Source of the DNA: a bacterium ADurb.Bin243
GTDB taxonomy: Bacteria; Muiribacteriota; UBA9980
DNA: 64,000 bases
Direction of reading: 5' to 3'
NCBI GenBank assembly: GCA_002069765.1
Contig: MWBZ01000001.1
Coordinates: 62,001-126,000, forward strand
The position numbers and the translations under genes are program-made. The first letter of the stretch is position 1, and every line of letters starts with the position of its first letter. Shown here piece after piece: positions 32,496 to 40,025 of the stretch. Under the pieces are notes generated by a model. It did not search any database, was not told the origin of the DNA, and saw only the letters and a program-made list of their open reading frames with translations.

Positions 32496-33475
32496 TGGGC
32501 GGAGGCGGAGCTATCCTGGGCGGCCTTTTCGGTCTCATGCTCGGCGGCCCGATCGGCGGAATAATAGGCGCAGTATTCGGAAACGCCATCAGCGAAACAG
32601 GCACGGCCGAAAACGGCCGCGGCGCGGCGGAATGCCCCGGTTGCGGCGCAAACGTGCTTGTCGGCGGCCGCGGGCGCTGGATATGCCCTAATTGCCGCAC
32701 CGCATTCATTTACGACGGGCGCGACGTCCTTCCGGATTCGGAAGCGGGTTACGGCGGTTATGAAAAAAACCGCGCAGGCGAAGATTTTAACCGCGAGCAA
32801 TCGCAGGAAATATTTTTTCTCGTCGTTTTTTCCCTTCTGGCGCTCATGGCCAAGGCGGACGGGATCGTTTCGCGGGAAGAAATAAAGCTGGTGGACGATT
32901 TTATAAAAAAAGACCTTCAGCTTTCTTCCGAAAAACGCGATATGGCCATTAAAATATTCAATGCCGCAAAGGATTCCGGCTATTCGTTCGAAGGGCTGGC
33001 GTCTCAGTTTTATTCGATTTTTAAAAACGAGCGCAACGTTTTAATGACCATGTTCGGCCTTCTGGTACATCTCGCTTACTCAGACGGAGAGTTTCATCCA
33101 AACGAAGAGCGCCTTATCATAAGCGCTAAAAATATTTTTAAAATAAGCGATTACGAATACGAATCATATAAAACCCGCTACGGTTCCGGACAAAATTCAT
33201 CCGGCGGGCGCGATAATTTTGAAAGCGGCCACAGCGAAGGGTCTATTGCCTCTCCTGCCAAGGCCGGCGCGGAATCTTATTACGCGGTTTTGGGCTGCCA
33301 GCCTTCCGACAGCATAGAAAAAATCAAAGAAGCATATAAAAAAATGGTCAAGGACTACCATCCGGACAACATTATAGCCAAAGGCCTTCCCGAAGACTTC
33401 GTCAAATTCGCCACTCAAAGATTTCAGCAGATACAGGACGCCTACGAAAAAATTAAAAAGGCCAGAAATTTTTAG
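32495..33475 (+). CDS. TerB-DnaJ co-chaperone with N-terminal glycine zipper and zinc ribbon
   Basis: 326 residues, start fixed by ATGGAGG eight bases upstream. Order: a Gly-rich hydrophobic segment (about 1-32, possible membrane insertion), a zinc ribbon (CPGC..CPNC at about 47-67), a TerB-like helical domain (about 103-228; KADGIVSREE and YSDGEFHPNEE repeat the acidic metal-like motif) and a C-terminal J domain with YHPDN. The TerB-J order is that of DjlA. J domains stimulate DnaK; the zinc ribbon and TerB part presumably bind a client. It closes the 25-33 kb group. Confidence 0.88.
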   Translation: MGGGGAILGGLFGLMLGGPIGGIIGAVFGNAISETGTAENGRGAAECPGCGANVLVGGRGRWICPNCRTAFIYDGRDVLPDSEAGYGGYEKNRAGEDFNREQSQEIFFLVVFSLLALMAKADGIVSREEIKLVDDFIKKDLQLSSEKRDMAIKIFNAAKDSGYSFEGLASQFYSIFKNERNVLMTMFGLLVHLAYSDGEFHPNEERLIISAKNIFKISDYEYESYKTRYGSGQNSSGGRDNFESGHSEGSIASPAKAGAESYYAVLGCQPSDSIEKIKEAYKKMVKDYHPDNIIAKGLPEDFVKFATQRFQQIQDAYEKIKKARNF

Positions 33476-33478
33476 CCT

Positions 33479-34945
33479 ATGAATATTATAAATTTCGGAA
33501 GCAAATATAAAATTTTATGGAAGCTTGGGCTTCTCGTTCTGGCCATGTTTTTTTTAATAACGCTTTTGAGCCTCATTACCATTTACAACATAACGCTTCT
33601 GGATAAAAACGCGGATATAATAAGCAGCTACAACGAAACGCTGAAGCTCGTCGAAAGCCTTCAGATAAAATCCAACGACCTTTTGAACAATGAAAAAGCC
33701 AAGGAAATAATGTTCGATCAGAACCTCGTCGAAAAATACAAGGACTTCGACAATTACATCGAGCAGTTCATGGCCCAGGCAAAAAAAGCCGTTTCGAACC
33801 GCGATTTAAAGAAAACGCTCAGCAGGCTTAACAGCTCGCGCGAAAACTTCAACTCGCTGCTAAAAACCACATACCAGGCCTACGACGACGAGTTCGACGT
33901 ATGGGACACCGCCGAAATCCCAATGACCAAGCTTATCAGCAAACGCGAGGGCCTTCATAAAGACATAGAGGAACTGCTTATCAAAAATAACGCCCTGATC
34001 AACAGCATGACGGTCAATTCGTCGAAGGAAAGCCGCATAATCGTAAGCTATATGATAGCCATAGTCTGCGTCATTTTTATATGCCTGATGTGGTTTTCGT
34101 ACTATCTCACTCGCCGCGTGACATTTCCCATAAACCGCCTTATAATAGCGGCCCGCGAAATCGGGGCGGGCAACCTGGATTATAAAATAGACCTGAAGGG
34201 CTACGACGAGATCGGCGAATTAGGCCATACCCTCAACCAGATGACGGACTCGCTTAAAGAGTCCAATGAAAGGTTAAAATCCATGCTGCAGCTTGCGGTC
34301 ACCGTCGCCCACGAAGTTAGAAACCCCATAGCCGGCATTGGAAACGCAGTCCAGGTAATATCTTCGAAGTTTCCCAAAGAAGACCCGTACCGTGAAATCA
34401 TAAACGAAATGACGGGCCAGATAAACCGCGTGGACGAAATAATATCGAACCTTCTCAACTACGCCCGCCCCGTGCCGCTTAATCTGGCGAAGTGCCGCAT
34501 ACGCGAAACCCTTCTCAACATAATTAATTTCGTTAAAACCTCGGGCAGTCCGGATTCGATAACCGAAACAATCGACATGCCGCAGGAAACCGACCCTGTT
34601 TTAAATATCGACATAAAACAGTTCACGCAGGTATTCATGAACGTCGTGATCAACGCTTATCAGGCGCTTTCCGGAGTCGCCGGCGCTGAAATCAAAATCA
34701 GGACCTTCATAGAAAGTAAAAAAATGATGATAGAAGTCATAGATAACGGCCCCGGCGTGGCCGCGGAAATAGCCCATAAAATTTTCGAGCCGTTCTTCAC
34801 CACCAAGCATAAAGGCTCGGGCCTTGGCCTGGCCGTATCGCAAAAAATCGTTAGAAGCATGAACGGGGACATAACCGTAAGCTCCGTCCCCGGCAAAGAA
34901 ACTAAATTTACCATAATGCTGCCGGTCTGCGAAGACGCCGGCTAA
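33479..34945 (+). CDS. Membrane sensor histidine kinase (HAMP, HisKA, HATPase)
   Basis: 488 residues. Two membrane segments (about 14-38 and 185-206) flank a periplasmic helical sensor of about 145 residues. A HAMP domain follows (about 205-260), then HisKA with H278 in VAHEVRNP and an HATPase with an N-box around VINAYQAL, DNGPGV and GSGLGLAVSQKI. The next gene is its NtrC-family partner, 15 bp away. The helical sensor gives no clue to the signal. Confidence 0.93.
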   Translation: MNIINFGSKYKILWKLGLLVLAMFFLITLLSLITIYNITLLDKNADIISSYNETLKLVESLQIKSNDLLNNEKAKEIMFDQNLVEKYKDFDNYIEQFMAQAKKAVSNRDLKKTLSRLNSSRENFNSLLKTTYQAYDDEFDVWDTAEIPMTKLISKREGLHKDIEELLIKNNALINSMTVNSSKESRIIVSYMIAIVCVIFICLMWFSYYLTRRVTFPINRLIIAAREIGAGNLDYKIDLKGYDEIGELGHTLNQMTDSLKESNERLKSMLQLAVTVAHEVRNPIAGIGNAVQVISSKFPKEDPYREIINEMTGQINRVDEIISNLLNYARPVPLNLAKCRIRETLLNIINFVKTSGSPDSITETIDMPQETDPVLNIDIKQFTQVFMNVVINAYQALSGVAGAEIKIRTFIESKKMMIEVIDNGPGVAAEIAHKIFEPFFTTKHKGSGLGLAVSQKIVRSMNGDITVSSVPGKETKFTIMLPVCEDAG

Positions 34946-34960
34946 AATAAAAAGGTGCGT

Positions 34961-36421
34961 ATGAAAAATATACTTATAGTCGATGACGAAAAACTTCTGC
35001 GGTGGAGCCTTTCAACGGAGCTCAAAGAGCTCGGCTTTAACGTTTATTCTCACGAATTCGCCGAAGAAGGATATAAAATATTCAAGGAAAAAGCCGTGGA
35101 CATTTGCGTGCTGGATATAAGACTGCCGGACTATTCGGGCATAGAGCTTTTAAGAAAGATCAAACAGGCGCAGCCCGATACTTACGTAATAATGATAACA
35201 GCGTTCGCCGAAGTGGAAACTGCCGTAGAAGCGCTTAAGCTCGGCGCTTTCGATTATCTTATAAAGCCTTTCAGCCTCGAAAAACTAAAACACCTCATCA
35301 ATAAAATAATCGAAACTAACGACCTGAAAAAAGAGATAACTTTCCTCAAGCAGAAAGAGCAGAAGCACTTTCAGCAGGAAAGGATGCTCAGCGAAAACCC
35401 TGAAATGAAAAAAATATTCGATTTGATAAATAAACTCGCCGACATTCCCATATCCACCGTAATAATAACAGGCGAAACCGGCACGGGCAAAAGCCTGATA
35501 GCCCGCTCGATACATTACAAAGGGCTGAGGCAGTCCAAGCCCTTCGTAGAAATCAACTGCAGCGCCATATCCGAATCGCTTCTCGAATCGGAGCTGTTCG
35601 GGCACGAAAAAGGCGCTTTCACAAACGCCATAGTCCAGAAGAAAGGCCTTGTAGAAATAGCCGACGGCGGAACGCTTTTCCTCGACGAAATAGGCGAAAT
35701 GAGCCTCCCGCTCCAATCGAAGCTTTTAAAAGTGATCGAAGACAAGGTTTTCAAAAGGGTAGGCGGCGTCAAGGACATTTCCGTCGACGCCCAGATCATA
35801 GCGGCCACAAATAAAGACCTTCAAAAGGAAATAAAGGAAAACAAGTTCCGCGAAGACCTTTACTTCAGGCTCAACGTAATTCCCATACATATTCCGCCGC
35901 TGCGAGATAGAATCGACGATATAATAATACTGGCCGACCATTTCATAAGCCATTACAACTCGATTTTCAAGAAAAAGGTCGTAAAGCTTTCCGACGAAGC
36001 GTGCGAACTCATGAAAAACTACGCCTGGCCCGGCAACGTGCGTGAGCTTAAAAACGTGATAGAGCGGGCCATCCTTCTTGAAAGCAGCGAATATATTCTC
36101 GCCGATCATCTGCACCTTAAACCGGGGCCGAACGCCACCAGGGCTGAAGCGCTCGCGCGCGACAGAAAGAGCCTGAACGCTTCGTTTCTTTCGGAAATGG
36201 ATTACAGCATAGATAAAAAAGGAATCGATATAGACTCGCTGCTTACGGCGGTGGAGAAAAAGATAATACAAAAAGCCCTTGAAATGAGCGGCGGCAACCA
36301 GTCCCATACGGCAAGGCTGCTCGGCCTGAACCGCGACACGTTCAGATACAAAATGAAAAAGCTGGAAATAATAGCGTTGCCGCAGCACGCCGACGATCAA
36401 GCCGGCGAGGAAATAGATTAG
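34961..36421 (+). CDS. NtrC-family sigma-54-dependent response regulator
   Basis: ATG 34961 follows AAAGGTG; the in-frame GTG at 34955 is within that site. Receiver with D52 (VLDIRLP) and K in IKPF; AAA+ domain with Walker A GETGTGKS, Walker B TLFLDEIGEM and the sigma-54 contact loop GAFTNA at 218-223, a change from the usual GAFTGA at position five. The C-terminus is a Fis-type HTH (GGNQSHTARLLGLNRDTFRYKM). It pairs with the kinase at 33479. A good sigma-54 promoter exists at 704-719, but no target is proven. Confidence 0.94.
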   Translation: MKNILIVDDEKLLRWSLSTELKELGFNVYSHEFAEEGYKIFKEKAVDICVLDIRLPDYSGIELLRKIKQAQPDTYVIMITAFAEVETAVEALKLGAFDYLIKPFSLEKLKHLINKIIETNDLKKEITFLKQKEQKHFQQERMLSENPEMKKIFDLINKLADIPISTVIITGETGTGKSLIARSIHYKGLRQSKPFVEINCSAISESLLESELFGHEKGAFTNAIVQKKGLVEIADGGTLFLDEIGEMSLPLQSKLLKVIEDKVFKRVGGVKDISVDAQIIAATNKDLQKEIKENKFREDLYFRLNVIPIHIPPLRDRIDDIIILADHFISHYNSIFKKKVVKLSDEACELMKNYAWPGNVRELKNVIERAILLESSEYILADHLHLKPGPNATRAEALARDRKSLNASFLSEMDYSIDKKGIDIDSLLTAVEKKIIQKALEMSGGNQSHTARLLGLNRDTFRYKMKKLEIIALPQHADDQAGEEID

Positions 36422-36424
36422 CAA

Positions 36425-36440
36425 ACGCCTTTCGGGCGTA
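36425..36440 (+). terminator. Possible weak terminator after the response regulator
   Basis: A 5-bp stem ACGCC/GGCGT with a TTTCG loop followed by ATTTAAG; no long T run. Confidence 0.35.
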
Positions 36441-36486
36441 TTTAAGAAAATATTTATTAAAAAATGTCATAAAGGGGGAATTTATT

Positions 36487-37626
36487 ATGGAAAGACCGAC
36501 ATCCCGAAATTCGAGTAAAATTATATTCCTGGCGCTGGCGGCTTTGCTGGCTTTTTATTCCGCCGCGCATGCGGCCGACGGCTATTTATATAAAATTTGC
36601 GTAAACCAGAAATACGGCTTCATCGACAAAACCGGAAAGGTCGTCATAAAGCCGGCTTTCGAATCGGCTGCCGATTTCAGCGAGGGCATGGCGGTAATCA
36701 CCTCAGGCGATAAAACCGGATTCGTTTCGGCTTCCGGAAATCTCGCCATAAAACTGCAATACGACGCGGCGCGTAATTTCTCCGAAGGCCTCGCAGCCGT
36801 AAGAATAGCCGGCAAATGGGGTTATATAAATAAAAAAGGCGAAACTATAATCGCGCCCAGATACGAAACCGCTTCCAATTTTTCAGAAGGCCTGGCGGCC
36901 GTAAAAAAAGACGGCGTTTACGGGTTCATCGATACGCGCGGCGAAGAAGCGCTGGGTTTCAAATACGAATGGGTTTCGGAGTTTAAAGACGGACTGGCGC
37001 GCTTCAAAAAAGACGGCAAATACGGATTCATCGACAAAACCGGAAAAATATCTATCAAAGCGGCTTTCGAATCGGCCGACGATTTTTACGCCGGCTACGC
37101 GATCGTAATGCAAAACGGCCGCTACGGCCTTATAGATAAAAAAGCGGCTTTCGCCGCGCAGCCAGTCTATGATTATATATCCCGTTTCAAAGAAGGCGCC
37201 GCATTTTTCGAAGAAAACAAAAAATTCGGCTTTGTCGGCGGAGACGGTAAAGTAATAGTCAAGCCTCAATTCGACGGAGTATCGGTATTCAGCGAAGGAC
37301 TGGCTCTGGCAAAAACGGGCAAGTACTATAAATATATCGACAAAACCGGAAAAACCTTTCTGGTGCCTGGTTTCAAATTCAAAGACGCGGCCATTTTCAT
37401 AGAAGGGCTCGCCCGCATAACGCTGGATAAAAAAAATGTATTCATAGACAGGCAGGGACGGACGGTTATAGATTTCAAAGATAAAAAATGCTTTTTTACC
37501 GATTTTAAAAACGGGCTGGCTTCCGGTTATATACAGGACAAAAACGTTTATATAAATAAGGCCGGCAAAATAATATGGGCCGACACTTTTAAAGACAACG
37601 CCATCGAAGTGAAAAAAAATAAATAA
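36487..37626 (+). CDS. Secreted WG-repeat protein
   Basis: 379 residues with a signal peptide (cut near AHAADG) and about eleven repeats of the type YGFIDKTGKVVI.PAFE.A.DFSEGLA, the WG/KWG beta repeat. The repeats fill the whole mature protein. Such proteins are common in Bacteroidetes and deep-branching lineages and are thought to bind other molecules, but no activity is established. Ribosome site AAAGGGGG. It stands between the two-component pair and the PfkB gene and probably has its own transcript. Confidence 0.92.
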   Translation: MERPTSRNSSKIIFLALAALLAFYSAAHAADGYLYKICVNQKYGFIDKTGKVVIKPAFESAADFSEGMAVITSGDKTGFVSASGNLAIKLQYDAARNFSEGLAAVRIAGKWGYINKKGETIIAPRYETASNFSEGLAAVKKDGVYGFIDTRGEEALGFKYEWVSEFKDGLARFKKDGKYGFIDKTGKISIKAAFESADDFYAGYAIVMQNGRYGLIDKKAAFAAQPVYDYISRFKEGAAFFEENKKFGFVGGDGKVIVKPQFDGVSVFSEGLALAKTGKYYKYIDKTGKTFLVPGFKFKDAAIFIEGLARITLDKKNVFIDRQGRTVIDFKDKKCFFTDFKNGLASGYIQDKNVYINKAGKIIWADTFKDNAIEVKKNK

Positions 37627-37764
37627 GAAAATTAAATTTTTCAAAAAAATTGAACTTTCAACCCGTCAGGTAAAATAATATTAAGTTATGTTAAGTTATT
37701 GAAAACTTATCCATAAAATTCTCGCGAGCCCGGCCAGGCTTATCTGTGCCGTTTTTATAAATAC

Positions 37765-37769
37765 GGAGG
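37765..37769 (+). promoter_or_regulatory. Ribosome site that fixes an ATT start
   Basis: GGAGG ends five bases before ATT at 37775. No ATG, GTG or TTG lies at a suitable distance in frame; the first in-frame TTG is at 37808, 38 bases downstream. Confidence 0.65.
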
Positions 37770-37774
37770 AAAAT

Positions 37775-38686
37775 ATTTCCACGTTCCCTCAAATACTGGT
37801 TTCCGGATTGATAAATTTCGAAACCACTTTAAAAATAGATAAATTTCCGCTCGAATATTTTCCGGTTACCTACCCGTTCGGCGGCGTAAACTCGACCGTT
37901 TCGGGCGTGGGCTATAACGCGGCCCTGGCGCTCGCGACGCTCGGCGCCCGCGTCAGGCTGCTTTCCATTACAGGCGTTGACGACGTATCGTCGGTCATCG
38001 AGGCGCAGATGAAAAAACGCCGAATAGAAACAGATTTCATCATAAAATCTATTCAAAGCACTCCGCAGTCGGTAATCGTCTTTGAAAACGGCGGCAGGCG
38101 TCAGATACACGTCGATTTAAAAGATATCCAGGCCGCTTTATACCCGCCGGACCTTTTTATAAAGGCGGCCGAAGGCTGCGATGCGCTTGTTCTATGCAAT
38201 ATCAATTTTTCCCGCCCGATGCTTTTCGAAGCTAAAAAAATGAATAAAAAAATCGCCACCGACGTTCATGCGCTTTCATCGCCCGAAGACGATTATAACA
38301 ACGATTTTATTCGCCATAGCGATATTTTATTTTTAAGCGACGAACATATCGGTGACGGCGCAAGGGATTTCGCGGCCGAACTGGCGCGGCGCTATTCTAA
38401 CGAAATAATCGTAATCGGCAGGGGCGCGAAAGGCGCGCTTTTATACGTAAAAAAAGATAACGCCTTCAGGCATTTCGACGCGCTAAACCTGCGGCCTGTA
38501 ATAAACACCATAGGCGCCGGCGACGCTTTGTTTTCAGCGTTCGTTTACTTTTACGTCAAAACCGGCGATCCTTATTTTTCGATGACGCGCGCGTCGGCTT
38601 TCGCGTCTTATAAGATAGGCGCCAATGGCGGCGCCGAAGGTTTTCTTACCGAAGAAGCGCTGGAAGAAAAATTTTCACGCGTATAA
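37775..38686 (+). CDS. PfkB-family sugar kinase, probable ATT start codon
   Basis: I extend this to ATT 37775 because GGAGG sits 5 bases upstream and the added residues (STFPQILVSGL) supply the first strand of the PfkB fold, which would be cut by a TTG 37808 start. The protein of about 303 residues has GGVNSTVSGVGYNAALALATLGA as the substrate region, a lid, and the catalytic GAGDALFSAF motif near the end with the base Asp. Ribokinase-family members act on sugars or nucleosides; the substrate is not predictable here. It precedes the RND adaptor by 40 bp but is probably unrelated to it. Confidence 0.88.
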   Translation: MSTFPQILVSGLINFETTLKIDKFPLEYFPVTYPFGGVNSTVSGVGYNAALALATLGARVRLLSITGVDDVSSVIEAQMKKRRIETDFIIKSIQSTPQSVIVFENGGRRQIHVDLKDIQAALYPPDLFIKAAEGCDALVLCNINFSRPMLFEAKKMNKKIATDVHALSSPEDDYNNDFIRHSDILFLSDEHIGDGARDFAAELARRYSNEIIVIGRGAKGALLYVKKDNAFRHFDALNLRPVINTIGAGDALFSAFVYFYVKTGDPYFSMTRASAFASYKIGANGGAEGFLTEEALEEKFSRV

Positions 38687-38726
38687 AATTGAATTGTAAA
38701 TAAAAATAGAAAGGGATGGTAACAAA

Positions 38727-39968
38727 TTGTTTACTAAGTTCAAAAAATTCATAATTCTTGCCGTATTTTTCGCCGTCGCCCTCGGCATTTTAAGTTTTTT
38801 AAAAAACGCCGAAAAAAAGAAAACGGCGGGCGGACGCAACCAGAAAAACGGGGCAGCCGAAATTATCGTAAAAACCGTTCCGGTAATTATCGATACGGTC
38901 GAAACGATTATAGACATTAACGGCAGGCTTTTTTCAGACCTCGAAACGACCGTCAGCGCCGAAGTTGACGGCGTGGTGGAAAGCACCGCTAAAGAAATGG
39001 GCGAATCCATATCCTCCGGCGAAATGCTGGTTAAAATAAAAGACATCGAATATGAAATCAAATACAGGCAGGCTAATTTAGACTACATGCAGGCGCTGAC
39101 GAAACTTTCCATCGAAACATCTTCAGTGAACGTAAATACAGTCAATATAGAAAACATAAGCTCCGTAAAAAAAGCCCGCGCCAATTACGAAAACGTAAAA
39201 TCCAGCTCATGGCGCATAGCGGAGCTGCGCAAGAACGACCTCACTTCAAAACAGCTACAGGACGACATCGAAAGCAAACTCAAAGCCGCCGAGGCGGATC
39301 TGCAATACGCCCGCGACGACGCTAAAACTCAGGTGCTCAGCCTTCAGGGTAAAAACGCCGCGCTGGACCTGGCTAAAAAGAAACTCGCAGACACGCGGGT
39401 CCTGGCGCCTTACGCCGGCATCGTTCAAAAAAGGCTGGTTTCTGCCGGAGAATACGTCAGGGTAGGAACTCCGCTTTATTCGATCATAAAAAGCAATCCC
39501 ATTAAATTTATCGGCGGCATACCCGAAAATTACGTTTCTGAAATCGCGATAGGCAAGACGGTCGAAGTCACGGTAGACGCGGCAAACGGAATGTTCACCG
39601 GCAAAATCACCAGGATAAGCCCGTCTTCGAGCGCCGAAAACCACTCCGTGGACATCGAAGTTTCCATCGAAAACGCCGGAGGCGTCCTTAAACCCGGATA
39701 CTTCGCCGAATCCAAGATCATACTCAACACCAACCCCAGAGGCATAATCATTCCTACGGAAGCGCTTTATATATTCGCGGGCGTGGAGAAAGTCTTCGCC
39801 GTTAAAGACGGCAAGGCTCATGAAAAAAAGATAAAATTAGGAAGGCGCTACGTAGACAGGATTGAAGTGAAAAGCGGGCTGAACGGCGACGAAAACGTCG
39901 CGGTTTCAAACGTATCCCAGCTCTACGACGGCGTTACGGTAAAAAAGCCTGAAGAAGCTAAACAGTAA
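38727..39968 (+). CDS. RND efflux periplasmic adaptor (membrane fusion protein)
   Basis: TTG 38727, after AAGGGATGG. 413 residues: one N-terminal membrane anchor, then paired beta-barrel and lipoyl halves around a coiled-coil hairpin of about 110 residues (about 130-220), with LADTRVLAPYAGIVQKRLVSAGEYV as the lipoyl motif and a conserved C-terminal domain. It connects an inner-membrane RND pump to an outer-membrane channel. The pump gene follows 57 bp later; no TolC-like gene is in the window. Confidence 0.93.
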   Translation: MFTKFKKFIILAVFFAVALGILSFLKNAEKKKTAGGRNQKNGAAEIIVKTVPVIIDTVETIIDINGRLFSDLETTVSAEVDGVVESTAKEMGESISSGEMLVKIKDIEYEIKYRQANLDYMQALTKLSIETSSVNVNTVNIENISSVKKARANYENVKSSSWRIAELRKNDLTSKQLQDDIESKLKAAEADLQYARDDAKTQVLSLQGKNAALDLAKKKLADTRVLAPYAGIVQKRLVSAGEYVRVGTPLYSIIKSNPIKFIGGIPENYVSEIAIGKTVEVTVDAANGMFTGKITRISPSSSAENHSVDIEVSIENAGGVLKPGYFAESKIILNTNPRGIIIPTEALYIFAGVEKVFAVKDGKAHEKKIKLGRRYVDRIEVKSGLNGDENVAVSNVSQLYDGVTVKKPEEAKQ

Positions 39969-39980
39969 AGGAAGGTAACC

Positions 39981-40024
39981 GCGAGTGATATATATAAAAA
40001 ATGAAATTAAGCGAGTGATGTATA
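39981..40024 (+). repeat. Short direct repeat before the RND pump gene
   Basis: GCGAGTGAT followed by (A/G)TATA occurs at 39981 and again at 40011, 30 bp apart. The second copy acts as the ribosome region for ATG 40026. The first could drive a very short leader reading frame. Confidence 0.5.
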
Positions 40025-40025
40025 A

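Noticed and set aside
36487-37626. WG repeats as a CRISPR-like or DNA repeat array
   Set aside because: Repeats are at protein level, in frame, and diverged at DNA level.
37660-37720. AT-rich stretch resembling part of the MITE (GGTAAAATAATATTAAGTTA)
   Set aside because: Similarity is limited to a short AT-rich run with no terminal repeats; chance is likely.
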